Below are positions 27,588 through 35,609 of a DNA stretch of 64,000 nucleotides, piece after piece. The notes under the pieces were generated by a model that saw only the letters and a program-made list of their open reading frames with translations, was not told the DNA's origin and made no database searches. The DNA comes from Paenibacillus sp. VTT E-133291 (GTDB lineage Bacteria; Bacillota; Bacilli; Paenibacillales; Paenibacillaceae). The stretch covers positions 62,001 through 126,000 of the forward strand of contig NZ_NFVA01000008.1 in the NCBI RefSeq assembly GCF_002264395.1, read 5' to 3'. Within the stretch, counting starts at the first letter, position 1. Each line of letters starts with the position of its first letter. The position numbers and the translations under genes are program-made.

Positions 27588-28226
27588 GTGTATCATTCAT
27601 TGTATCTTATTCAAAAAGACTTCATTCTTCTGCGTAAATTTCTGATGCTGCTAATCCCTTTCTTTATTTTTATAGCTTACTCGAACTATCATAGCTTCAG
27701 TTTATTTACGGTAATGCCACCCATGCTGTTGCTGATAAGCTCCTGTTCTATGGATACTCAGCAGATGACGCAACGGCTTCTCGTTAATCTCCCTGTGCGG
27801 AGACAAGAGCTTGTCCGTGCCAAATACTTCTCAATCCTTCCGTATGCTCTTGTTGGGCTAGCGGCAACGGCCTTTACCTATCTCCTGATTATTATGACAG
27901 GTAAAGAGGTAACCCCTCATTTTTGGCAAGAGGTTGGTATTACGATATCCATTTTCCCACTTCTCGCCATGCTTTATTTACCGATTCATTACTGGTTAGG
28001 GGCTAAAGGAACGCAAGTAGTTAATCTCGTTTTTATGATGATTATAATGGTTGGTCCAAATGTGATCGGTAGTTTGCTTCAATGGTTTCCTAACCTAGAG
28101 AACTGGCAGAGCTTTGGCGTGAAGTCTAGCTTTATTCCTTATATCATACTAGGACTGGCTTACGTGTTCTTGCTCAGTTGTTCTTATCTCATTTCACTGC
28201 GGATTTTTGAGAAGAAGGATCTGTGA
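27588..28226 (+). CDS. ABC-2 transporter permease (paralogue of preceding gene)
   Basis: 212 residues with the same SCSMDTQ and LPIHYWLGAK landmarks as its neighbour, arising by tandem duplication. GTG start behind TAAGGAGGA. Second half-channel of the export system; last gene before a histidine kinase. Confidence 0.88.
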   Translation: MYHSLYLIQKDFILLRKFLMLLIPFFIFIAYSNYHSFSLFTVMPPMLLLISSCSMDTQQMTQRLLVNLPVRRQELVRAKYFSILPYALVGLAATAFTYLLIIMTGKEVTPHFWQEVGITISIFPLLAMLYLPIHYWLGAKGTQVVNLVFMMIIMVGPNVIGSLLQWFPNLENWQSFGVKSSFIPYIILGLAYVFLLSCSYLISLRIFEKKDL

Positions 28227-28308
28227 TGTTAATAATTTGAGATTTAGATTGAATTCATATACCATTATCACTACAAGATAAATACTGTAGGGGAAGGGTA
28301 TACATCCA

Positions 28309-29406
28309 ATGCCTAAAATGATTTATAGCTTTCGTACAAAAATGATTATGCTGCTGATGGCCAGTATGCTAGTATCCGGTGGGATAACCTTTTTAATCTA
28401 TAAGGCGCTCCAGCGATATTATCACTCTGAGGTGAAGTTTGAGAATCCACTAACCCAAGTTCGCTATGTTATAAGAGATATTGGAGATGTGAATACATTT
28501 TTAATTATCTTTATACCACTAGCCATTCTATTTTTCTTCTTATTTACTAAACCTTATGCAAAATATTTCAAAGAAATCTCAAAGGGGATTCATCAGCTAG
28601 CGTCAGGTGATTTCTCCGAACGAGTAGATATCCCCTCCAAAGATGAATTTGGGATGATTGGTCATGATCTCAATCTAGCCATTGAGAATATGCAAGAAGC
28701 CATTGAGCGGGGAGACATTGCCGAGAGCAGTAAAGATCAACTCGTGCTGAATCTAGCGCATGATTTACGTACACCCCTAACCTCGGTTATTGGTTATTTG
28801 GATTTTATTTTGAAAGACAATCAATTAACCCCAGAACAGGCCAGGCATTACACTACGATTGCTTATACCAAATCTCAGCGTTTGGAAAAATTAATCGATG
28901 AGTTGTTTGAAATTACAAGAATGAACTATGGCAAGCTTAAGCTTGAGAAATCCTCGATTGATCTCAGTGAGCTTCTCTTACAATTAAATGAAGAATTATA
29001 TCCAGTCTTTGAGAAAAATGGTCTAACCTCCAGATTGGATATGACACAGCCACTGAAGATTTACGGTGACGGGGAATTGTTAGCACGTGTATTTGAGAAC
29101 CTTCTAACGAATGCGGCCCGATACGGAAACGACGGCCAGTTTATTGATATTCACGGTTACTTGGACGCTAACGAGGTAGTCGTTGAAGTGATCAACTATG
29201 GAAATTGTATTGAACCGGAAGAGCTTCCACGTATTTTTGATATGTTTTACACGGGCGATCTTGCTCGATCACATCCAACAGGAAGTACGGGACTTGGCTT
29301 GTTTATTACAAAAAATATAGTAGAGCAGCATAATGGAACCGTATCTGCGCAAAGCAGTGTGGTGCGTACAATCTTTGAAGTGAGGCTCCCGCAAAACAGT
29401 AATTGA
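28309..29406 (+). CDS. Sensor histidine kinase (VanS-like), no adjacent response regulator
   Basis: 365 residues. TM1 ~13-33 and TM2 ~62-82 flank a short extracellular loop; HAMP follows (~85-137); HisKA is LNLAHDLRTPLTSVIGYLDF with His near 151; HATPase shows FENLLTNAARYG and GSTGLGLFI. The very short sensor loop suggests an intramembrane or transporter-linked sensor, which fits its place behind the ABC-2 export operon. No response regulator gene is on either side, so its partner is elsewhere or lost. Confidence 0.9.
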   Translation: MPKMIYSFRTKMIMLLMASMLVSGGITFLIYKALQRYYHSEVKFENPLTQVRYVIRDIGDVNTFLIIFIPLAILFFFLFTKPYAKYFKEISKGIHQLASGDFSERVDIPSKDEFGMIGHDLNLAIENMQEAIERGDIAESSKDQLVLNLAHDLRTPLTSVIGYLDFILKDNQLTPEQARHYTTIAYTKSQRLEKLIDELFEITRMNYGKLKLEKSSIDLSELLLQLNEELYPVFEKNGLTSRLDMTQPLKIYGDGELLARVFENLLTNAARYGNDGQFIDIHGYLDANEVVVEVINYGNCIEPEELPRIFDMFYTGDLARSHPTGSTGLGLFITKNIVEQHNGTVSAQSSVVRTIFEVRLPQNSN

Positions 29407-29507
29407 AGAACATTTCTATACCATAAAGCTCCAACCTAAAGAGGATTCGTTGGTGGGTGACATCTAAAGATCATCAACCTTTGAAATCCTCTTAAAAACA
29501 TGATATA

Positions 29508-29521
29508 ATTAGCTTGCTAAT
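29508..29521. promoter_or_regulatory. Palindromic operator-like site upstream of the MarR gene
   Basis: ATTAGCTTGCTAAT, imperfect only at the two central bases. It overlaps the likely -10 region (TATAATTAGC) of the MarR gene. The reverse complement of the same 14 bases occurs at the end of the gene (29963-29976). A MarR dimer site is the simplest reading. Confidence 0.65.
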
Positions 29522-29552
29522 TAATTTGTAAGGTGGTTCGGGGGAACAAGCT

Positions 29553-29975
29553 GTGATTGAAGATGAGATAAGAGAACTACTGGATAGAATTTCAGCGGAA
29601 ATGCGTAGAGATTATGCAGCATTGCTTAGAGAATTTAATCTTCATGTGGGCCAAGAACAGTTATTATGCCGGTTATGGAGATCAGATGGAATGACACAGA
29701 TCCAGTTAAGCGAAAGTCTGAATTGTGAGCCTCCAACCATTACGAATATGGTGAAATCACTTGAGAGTCATGGGTTTGTTGTTCGAAAAAGAGATCCTGA
29801 AGATGGCAGAGTAAGCCGAGTGTATCTAACTCCAGCCGGACGTAATCTTTGTGAACCTGTGGAACGTATATGGAATAAGCAACTGGATAAATTATTAACA
29901 GGAATTCTACCCGAAGAACGTTTATTATTAAGAAGGCTTATGAAACAGATGGTTGTAAATTTATTAGCAAGCTAA
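29553..29975 (+). CDS. MarR family transcriptional regulator
   Basis: 140 residues. Winged helix-turn-helix with MTQIQLSESLNCEPPTITNMVKSLE (recognition region, described as residues ~49-73) and the wing VVRKRDPEDGRVSRVYLTPAG. GTG start behind GGGGGAAC. The final codons Leu-Ala-Ser-stop lie wholly inside the second palindromic site. Likely autoregulated through the site in its promoter; it may also control the small DUF896 gene downstream. Confidence 0.92.
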   Translation: MIEDEIRELLDRISAEMRRDYAALLREFNLHVGQEQLLCRLWRSDGMTQIQLSESLNCEPPTITNMVKSLESHGFVVRKRDPEDGRVSRVYLTPAGRNLCEPVERIWNKQLDKLLTGILPEERLLLRRLMKQMVVNLLAS

Positions 29976-29976
29976 T
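29963..29976. promoter_or_regulatory. Second copy of the palindromic site, overlapping the marR stop codon
   Basis: ATTAGCAAGCTAAT is the exact reverse complement of the site at 29508-29521. It encodes the last residues and stop codon of the MarR gene and lies 25 bp upstream of the DUF896 start. Possible second operator, for looping or for control of the downstream gene. Confidence 0.55.
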
Positions 29977-30001
29977 CAAAACTTAGAAAAGAGGAACATA
30001 G

Positions 30002-30226
30002 ATGATTACCAGTTTGACTCGTATTAATGAACTAGCCAGGAAAGAACGTGAAGAAGGTCTGACAAAAAGTGAATGGGTGGAGCAAATCGCTTTGCGTGAA
30101 GATTACCTACGTGAAATTCGTGGACAAGTTCGTAACAGTCTATCGGGAGTGACGATTGTAGATCCTGAGGGAAATGATGTTACACCTGAAAAGATTCGTT
30201 TATCGCGTAAAGAAACTTTGAACTAA
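30002..30226 (+). CDS. DUF896 small protein (YnzC-like)
   Basis: 74 residues, full family length. ITSLTRINELARKEREEGLT and LREDYLREIRGQVRNSLSG form the helical hairpin of DUF896/YnzC proteins, followed by the conserved VTIVDPEGNDVTPEKI. Known homologues include cell-division-linked small SOS proteins, but a role here is not shown. AGAGGAAC lies just upstream. It follows the MarR gene by 26 bp. Confidence 0.88.
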   Translation: MITSLTRINELARKEREEGLTKSEWVEQIALREDYLREIRGQVRNSLSGVTIVDPEGNDVTPEKIRLSRKETLN

Positions 30227-30248
30227 TATTTAACTAATGAAATGGATG

Positions 30249-30316
30249 GACACCTTTAGAATATTGTTGAATGGTCCTATGGGCTAATCAGCAAATATCT
30301 AAAGGTGTTTTTTTAT
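30249..30316 (+). terminator. Rho-independent terminator
   Basis: ACACCTTTAGA / TCTAAAGGTGT long stem enclosing a ~37-base loop, followed by seven T residues. Confidence 0.7.
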
Positions 30317-30509
30317 GTGATATCTAATGGGCGGAAGAGGAATCCTATCTATAAAAAGTTATCTTAACGGAAGCTTAATTCTATTTCTTTAGTTGTGGTT
30401 GAGAATTAAGACTGAATTAATCTTGTGTTACACAGGATCTAAGACTGGATGGTTAGAATGAAATGGACAGAAGATAAGATATAAACATATGGGGAGCGGG
30501 AGATGACAG

Positions 30510-31445
30510 ATGAAAAAAGCATTGTTCTTGTTACTTAAAGTAGTAGTAGTTATTATCGTACTAATCGTAGTATTTCTAGCCACTGTATTTACAGTTAATG
30601 TGGTCAGCAACAAAATAGAGAAAGGCAAAATTGAATCCTATGGTCAGCTAATACCGGTAGACGGAAAAAACATGAATGTCATGATTCAAGGTCAAGGCGA
30701 AGAAACGGTAGTATTACTACCAGGTTTCGGAACGGCAGCCCCAGGAATTGATTTTAAACCGCTAGTTGACGAGCTATCTCCATTCTACAAAGTGGTAGTA
30801 ATTGAGCCATTTGGGTATGGGTTAAGTGATATCACTGAAAAAGAACGAACGGTCGATAATATAGTGAGTGAACTTCATGAAGCTTTACAACAATTAAAAA
30901 TAGACCGTTATATTCTGATGGGACATTCTATTTCTGGGATTTATGGTCTGGACTATGTGAACAAATACAAAAACGAAGTCAGTGCATTCGTGGGAATCGA
31001 CAGCAGTGTACCGGCACAAGGAGCAGGCGAGGCGCTTCCAACTGCAGCCTTAAAAACACTTAAACAATCAGGGTTCTACAGATTGCTGGTTAAGATCGAT
31101 CCTAACCAAATCCTCTCGCCAAATGTGGATGATAAAACGAAAGAACAAAATAGAATGATTACGCTTAAAAACATGATGAACCCAAACATCATTAACGAAG
31201 CAGAGCATTTCCCTAGTAATTTTAAAGCTACCGAAACATTAAAGTTCCCTAAAGATCTTCCCGTGATTTTCTTCTTAGTAAAAGATAATTCGGATGTTGA
31301 GGGTTGGGCAGCTTTACATGAAGAACAGATCAAGGATTCCTTACATGGGAAGATGTTGATGTTTGAAGGAGATCATTATTTACACCATACTCGATCGAAA
31401 GAAATCGTAGAGAACTTCAGAAGCTTTATGAATGAAACCAAATAA
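30510..31445 (+). CDS. Alpha/beta hydrolase, membrane-anchored
   Basis: 311 residues. A single N-terminal helix (ALFLLLKVVVVIIVLIVVFL) anchors the protein or acts as a signal. The hydrolase fold shows the oxyanion region LLPGFGTAAPG, nucleophile elbow GHSISG (Ser ~139) and the terminal His in FEGDHYLHH. Substrate unknown; likely an extracytoplasmic esterase-like enzyme. Followed by a strong terminator. Confidence 0.86.
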   Translation: MKKALFLLLKVVVVIIVLIVVFLATVFTVNVVSNKIEKGKIESYGQLIPVDGKNMNVMIQGQGEETVVLLPGFGTAAPGIDFKPLVDELSPFYKVVVIEPFGYGLSDITEKERTVDNIVSELHEALQQLKIDRYILMGHSISGIYGLDYVNKYKNEVSAFVGIDSSVPAQGAGEALPTAALKTLKQSGFYRLLVKIDPNQILSPNVDDKTKEQNRMITLKNMMNPNIINEAEHFPSNFKATETLKFPKDLPVIFFLVKDNSDVEGWAALHEEQIKDSLHGKMLMFEGDHYLHHTRSKEIVENFRSFMNETK

Positions 31446-31457
31446 GCATAAATGAGA

Positions 31458-31500
31458 AAGCGTCGAACGATTCGTTTAGTGAATCCTTCGGCGTTTTTTT
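31458..31500 (+). terminator. Rho-independent terminator
   Basis: GCGTCGAACGATTC / GAATCCTTCGGCG stem with a GTTTAGT loop and seven T residues. Confidence 0.85.
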
Positions 31501-31590
31501 ATATGAATGATAAGCAACAAAAAATGATTGATCAACGCATTTGTGGGCACTCTAAACCTTAATCTTTATTATAGGAAGGACTAACATAGC

Positions 31591-33468
31591 ATGTGCGGAA
31601 TAGCAGGAATACTAAAATGTAATGGACACCCCCCGCAAGAAGAAACCTTAAAACAAATGACAGGTGCAATGAATCATCGAGGTCCTAATCATGAGGGAGT
31701 ATGGCTTGATTCTCGCATTGGACTCGGTTTTCGGAGGTTGTCCATTATAGACCTACGTGATGGGAATCAGCCGATGACGAATGAAGATCAGTCCCTGTGG
31801 ATTGTTTTTAATGGTGAAATCTATAATTATAAAACACTAAGAGATCAGCTTAAGCTAAAGGGACATCATTTTCAAACACAATCAGATACAGAAGTTATCT
31901 TGCATTTATTTGAGGAATACGGCAAGGAATGTGTCCATCATCTACGTGGAATGTTTAGTTTTGCGATTTGGGATCTTAAGGAACAAACCCTTTTTGCTGC
32001 TAGAGATCATTTCGGTATTAAGCCTTTTTATTATTACAAAGATGAGAATAACCTTTTATTTGCTTCAGAAATCAAAAGCATTCTTGCCGTGCAAGGAGTG
32101 CCTAGAAAACTTCAGTATCAAAGCTTATTTAGCTACTTAACTTTTCAGTATGTACCGCAACCCGATACGATGTTTGAACATATTCATAAATTAGGCCCTG
32201 CAGAGCGTATCTTTGTTAACTCGAATGGTGAAATGAAGATCGAGAAATATTGGGAACCCCATTTTCATCCGGTAAAACGATCCTTAGCAGACTATGCGGA
32301 AGAAATTCAATGGAAATTGAAAGAGTCTGTAAATCTTCATTTACAAAGTGATGTGAATAGAGGGTGTTTTTTGTCCAGTGGAATTGACTCCACAGCTATA
32401 GCTGCAATGATGAAAGCAGAAGAATCAACAAAGACTTTTTCGATTGGATTTGAAGGGGTGAACAATGAAACTATCATTGCAAATCAAACGGCAGCCAAAC
32501 TGGGGACGGATCATTATTTTCACATTTTATCTACAGAAGACTTTTTTGAGAGTATACCGAAAACGGTATGGCATCTAGATGAGCCTGTTGCGGACCCTTC
32601 TGCTATTGCGCTCTATCATCTTAATCAGCTTGCCAAAGAGCATGTCACGGTTGTCCTATCGGGGGAAGGCGCTGATGAATTATTCGGAGGATACCGAATC
32701 TATAGAGAGCCGGATGCATTAAGACCCATTACATGGATGCCTAACTTCATAAAGGATACGTTACGAAAATCTTTAACCGTATATCCTTATCATTTTTATG
32801 GAAAAAATTATTTACTTCGGGGGCTGACACCTTTAGAGGAACGCTTTTTCGGTAATGCTAATATCTTTAACAAAAGCGGAAAGATGAACTTGCTTCACGA
32901 ATCGGTACACGCTCAAAATAGCTTTTTACATCCGACCGAAATCGTTAAGCCTTTTTATGATAAGACAGTGCATCTTGATCCTACGACAAGAATGCAGTTT
33001 ATTGATATGAACTTTTGGTTACCTGGCGATATTTTGTCAAAAGCAGATAAGCTCTCTATGGCACATTCATTGGAATTAAGAGTCCCGTTTTTAGATAAAG
33101 AGGTTTTTGAAACGGCCAGTAAAATTCCAGTCGCCAATCGGATTGGCAAAAACACAACAAAACTTGCTTTGCGTAAAGCTATGGAAGGAATTGTTCCGGA
33201 CGCAATTGTGAATCGCCCCAAATTAGGATTTCCCGTACCGATTCGTGATTGGCTTAAGACCCCGATTTCAGATATAATGTTTGAGCAAATACGCTATAGT
33301 GGTATTGAAGAAATATTCAATATGAATATCATCGAAGAAATGTTTATCCAGCATCGGAGTAATAAAGGTGATTATTCGCGTAGAATCTGGCTAATTTACA
33401 TTTTTTCAGTGTGGTACACACTTTTTATGAAAGAAGATCTGAAGCAATTAAAGAGTGCTGTGCTGTAA
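31591..33468 (+). CDS. asnB: Asparagine synthase (glutamine-hydrolysing)
   Basis: 625 residues. Cys2 is the glutaminase nucleophile (MCGIAGIL); NHRGPNHEG, IYNYKTLR and SDTEVILH are glutamine-site blocks. The synthetase half has the ATP pyrophosphatase loop LSSGIDSTAIAAM (~258-270) and VVLSGEGADELFGGYRIY. It makes asparagine from aspartate, ATP and glutamine, or a related amidation in peptidoglycan or antibiotic contexts. A second copy, on the other strand, is at 43125-44993. Strong start behind AGGAAGG. Confidence 0.92.
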   Translation: MCGIAGILKCNGHPPQEETLKQMTGAMNHRGPNHEGVWLDSRIGLGFRRLSIIDLRDGNQPMTNEDQSLWIVFNGEIYNYKTLRDQLKLKGHHFQTQSDTEVILHLFEEYGKECVHHLRGMFSFAIWDLKEQTLFAARDHFGIKPFYYYKDENNLLFASEIKSILAVQGVPRKLQYQSLFSYLTFQYVPQPDTMFEHIHKLGPAERIFVNSNGEMKIEKYWEPHFHPVKRSLADYAEEIQWKLKESVNLHLQSDVNRGCFLSSGIDSTAIAAMMKAEESTKTFSIGFEGVNNETIIANQTAAKLGTDHYFHILSTEDFFESIPKTVWHLDEPVADPSAIALYHLNQLAKEHVTVVLSGEGADELFGGYRIYREPDALRPITWMPNFIKDTLRKSLTVYPYHFYGKNYLLRGLTPLEERFFGNANIFNKSGKMNLLHESVHAQNSFLHPTEIVKPFYDKTVHLDPTTRMQFIDMNFWLPGDILSKADKLSMAHSLELRVPFLDKEVFETASKIPVANRIGKNTTKLALRKAMEGIVPDAIVNRPKLGFPVPIRDWLKTPISDIMFEQIRYSGIEEIFNMNIIEEMFIQHRSNKGDYSRRIWLIYIFSVWYTLFMKEDLKQLKSAVL

Positions 33469-33483
33469 TGGGGGAGTGATCGC

Positions 33484-33600
33484 TTGAACATTGAGGAATA
33501 TGCATGGAATAAACATAAGCAGCAAATTGTAGACAATAATGAATTAAGAAATCAACTTGAAGAGACACTTGAAAAATTACCACAGAAGTTCCTGGCCTAA
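33484..33600 (+). pseudogene. Short ORF after asnB, possible gene remnant
   Basis: A TTG start at 33484 behind GGGGGAGTGA opens a 38-codon frame (MNIEEYAWNKHKQQIVDNNE..., helical and charged) that stops at 33600. The reading continues in protein-like fashion beyond the stop (WALSVAVEHLDHLDQHL) to 33658. The good ribosome-binding site suggests a real gene broken by a stop codon. No family recognised. Confidence 0.35.
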
Positions 33601-33682
33601 TGGGCTTTGAGCGTTGCTGTTGAACATCTGGATCATCTGGATCAACATCTTATAAATTGACCCGAGCGTTCTAACTGGACAT

Positions 33683-33814
33683 ATGAGAGGACATACTATA
33701 GTAAGCAGTGACTATGCCGTTGAAATGGTAAATGTATCCAATTGTTCTTTAGTGGCCGAGGCTGCCACTAAAGAATGGGAAAGACAATTAAGGATAGCTG
33801 AAGAATTGTTTTAA
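33683..33814 (+). pseudogene. Gene remnant, unrecognised
   Basis: 43-codon frame from an ATG at 33683 without a ribosome-binding site. The residues (SSDYAVEMVNVSNCSLVAEA, then EWERQLRIAEELF) look like the C-terminus of a cytosolic protein. It may be the tail of the same broken gene that begins at 33484. No family recognised. Confidence 0.3.
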
Positions 33815-34222
33815 AATTAAAGCTATAAGACCGAACATGTGTGAAGATATTGGTATAAGTTGATTAATGGTAATAATTAGCTTTTTTATTTAAGAGGTAC
33901 TTAAAGAACAACCAACAATAAACATATAAATATAACCACACAGAGTTAAATCCGAGATTCTGATACACTTTAAAGTTTAATACTCGTTAGCGACAAATTG
34001 ATCTCTATAAAAAAGAAAAGATGAAGATAATGTTCATACAAGGGACGTTCATTTGAACGTTGTATCGATAACCATTAATGGACAGCTGATAAGCAGTATT
34101 TATAGATCAAATTGGCTTACTCCATTAATTTATATACTACTTCATCACAAAACCCGTATTTTGTACATATGTCTATGAGTTGGAAAACGCCCTGTTTGGT
34201 TCTTATTGTCTGTGTGTGACGG
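33815..34222. other. AT-rich intergenic stretch without genes
   Basis: About 400 bp without a convincing open frame, RNA gene or terminator on either strand. It marks the transition from normally packed chromosome to the rearranged accessory segment. Confidence 0.6.
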
Positions 34223-34264
34223 ATGACAAGAATGTGTACCGATGAATGACAAGAATATGTACCG
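34223..34264 (-). repeat. Tandem IS21-like terminal repeats (remnant)
   Basis: Two copies of ATGACAAGAATRTGTACCG, at 34223-34241 and 34246-34264, spaced 23 bp. Repeated internal units of this kind next to an insertion end are usual for IS21-family elements. No istA/istB gene is present, so this would be an orphan end. The family assignment comes from pattern memory and is tentative. Confidence 0.35.
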
Positions 34265-34299
34265 TTGTCCATGAGATCACCCTCCTTTTTATCATATAA

Positions 34300-34320
34300 C
34301 TAAGAAAGACTGATCTTCAA
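34300..34320 (+). repeat. 21-bp flank shared, inverted, with 56475-56495
   Basis: TAAGAAAGACTGATCTTCAA plus a preceding C. The identical 21 bases occur in reverse complement at 56475-56495, where they include the stop codon of the tyrosine recombinase gene. Here they are followed by TATGTTGATC and then the first 18-bp box. Confidence 0.85.
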
Positions 34321-34336
34321 TATGTTGATCTAATGC

Positions 34337-34376
34337 GACACAAAACTCCCTACCTTTTTGACACAAAACCCCCTAC
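34337..34376 (+). repeat. Two TnsB-type boxes, rightward-reading
   Basis: GACACAAAACTCCCTAC (34337-34353) and GACACAAAACCCCCTAC (34360-34376), in the orientation expected for the left end of an element lying to the right. They match the right cluster at 56306-56466 and resemble transposase-binding sites of Tn7-like ends. A TGT at 34323 could be the terminus, but it lies 14 bp from GACA rather than 8. Confidence 0.65.
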
Positions 34377-34461
34377 TTTAAGCTCTTTTAGTTAAAAAGT
34401 TTGGAGGTTAATAAAATCAAATATGATTTGATCAATCTATTTTGTCAGCTCCACCAAGCAA

Positions 34462-34573
34462 GTAGATGATTTTGTGTCATTCCTCCAAGTAAGTAGGCGG
34501 TTTTGTGTCACCCCACCAAACAAGTAGGTGGTTTAGTGTCATTTACTCCAAGCAAGTAGGCACATTTGTGTCA
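34462..34573 (-). repeat. Four direct TnsB-type boxes at 31-bp spacing
   Basis: GTAGRNNNNTTTNGTGTCA-like boxes start at 34462, 34493, 34524 and 34556, each preceded by CCAAGCAAGTAGG-like bases, so a ~31-bp unit is repeated four times. The orientation is that of a right end. A TATACA sits 12 bp past the last GTC. The array lies directly downstream of the integrase fragment at 34616. Confidence 0.65.
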
Positions 34574-34615
34574 TTATTTATACAGCTAGTTATCCATAAC
34601 ACCTTTTAATATTTG

Positions 34616-34963
34616 TTATTGATCCATTTTATTAACTGCAATTCGCATCTCTTCATCAGTTAAATGAGTGTAAATCATAGTAGTTTGAATAGATGAATGC
34701 CCCAGTTGATTCTTTAATCTAGGTACATCATTATTCTCCTTATGATATCGAGTTGCAAATGAGTGTCTTAATGCATGCACCGATAGAGCCGGCTTTCCAA
34801 AGGCAATTGCATATTTTTCAACAAGCTTTTCAATAGATCTTTGATTTAAGCGGCGATTAGTACCCTTCCGTCCAACTGGTGCAGCTATAAATAGGAATGG
34901 AGCTGATTTATCTGGTTTATACCGTGATTCTCTAATTGCAAGATAATTGTTTAAATCATTCAT
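34616..34963 (-). pseudogene. Tyrosine recombinase fragment, C-terminal catalytic part
   Basis: 115 residues covering only the C-terminal part of a phage-integrase family protein. Box II ALRHSFATRYHKEN with His and Arg, GHSSIQTTMIYTHL with the Tyr nucleophile are intact. The DNA-binding N-terminal domain and the first catalytic Arg are absent and no good ribosome-binding site precedes the ATG, so it is likely a truncated remnant. It is followed by the box array, just as the full recombinase at 56492 is. Confidence 0.75.
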
Positions 34964-35133
34964 TTTTTAATTCCGATGATCATTTCTAATTAACAAGTTC
35001 TTATAATCAGAAGTTTTAAAAACAACCTTGACTTTTTTTTGGTTGATTTGAGCACTCTATGCACCTTATATCTATAATTTAAAATTTTATTAACCATTTA
35101 ATATTTATGGGATACACTCCATTACACATTATT

Positions 35134-35168
35134 AAAAAGCCCCTTCTATACTGGCACAAGAAGGGGCA
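35134..35168 (-). terminator. Rho-independent terminator
   Basis: Read on the minus strand, GCCCCTTCT / AGAAGGGGC with a ~13-base loop and five T residues, 10 bp after the CsoR-family stop. Ends the minus-strand operon that starts near 40.8 kb. Confidence 0.85.
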
Positions 35169-35178
35169 TCAACAAGCT

Positions 35179-35490
35179 TTACCGGATGTAACTATTTATC
35201 GCAGCATTCAGTTCTGCAATCACCTGTGCTTCGTCGCCATGATGCACGGCATCAACCACACAATTCTCCAGATGGTCTTTTAAGAGCAGCTTTGCTGCTC
35301 CATCCAGTGCTTTTTGCACGGCCGCAATCTGCAGCAGGATATCGGGACACTGGCGTCCATTGATCGCCATTTCTTTAACTGACCGCAAATGCCCCTCGAC
35401 TTTTGCCAAACGGTTAATAATATCTTTCCGGTACTTATGCTCATGATTATGTTCATGACTATTCCCATGGTTAATATGCTCATCAGACAT
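35179..35490 (-). CDS. CsoR/RcnR-family metal-sensing repressor
   Basis: 103 residues. His-rich N-terminal tail (HINHGNSHEHNHEHKY), then the helical DUF156 core with RLAKVEGHLRSVKEM, the sensing Cys in NGRQCPDILLQIAAV and the HLENCV motif, the pattern of Cu(I)-sensing CsoR or sulfur-sensing CstR relatives. The His tail suggests Ni/Co/Cu binding. ATG behind GGGAGG. A candidate operator of this family (AAC6G7TT) lies in the promoter of the MATE gene at the head of the same-strand gene run. Confidence 0.88.
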   Translation of the reverse strand: MSDEHINHGNSHEHNHEHKYRKDIINRLAKVEGHLRSVKEMAINGRQCPDILLQIAAVQKALDGAAKLLLKDHLENCVVDAVHHGDEAQVIAELNAAINSYIR

Positions 35491-35609
35491 GCGTACTTAC
35501 CTCCCTAGCTAAATCCTTTTTGAATGAACCTCTCCCTATACATATGACACAATTTAATAGTACCGCTGTCTAGGCTGGCTGTCCAATCATCCAGAGGGGC
35601 AACAACAAA

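Noticed and set aside
34462..34573. Four 31-bp units resembling a short CRISPR array or plasmid iterons
   Set aside because: The units are nearly identical along most of their length, leaving no unique spacers. The same boxes occur in mixed orientation at 56306-56466 beside tns genes, and no Cas or Rep gene is present.
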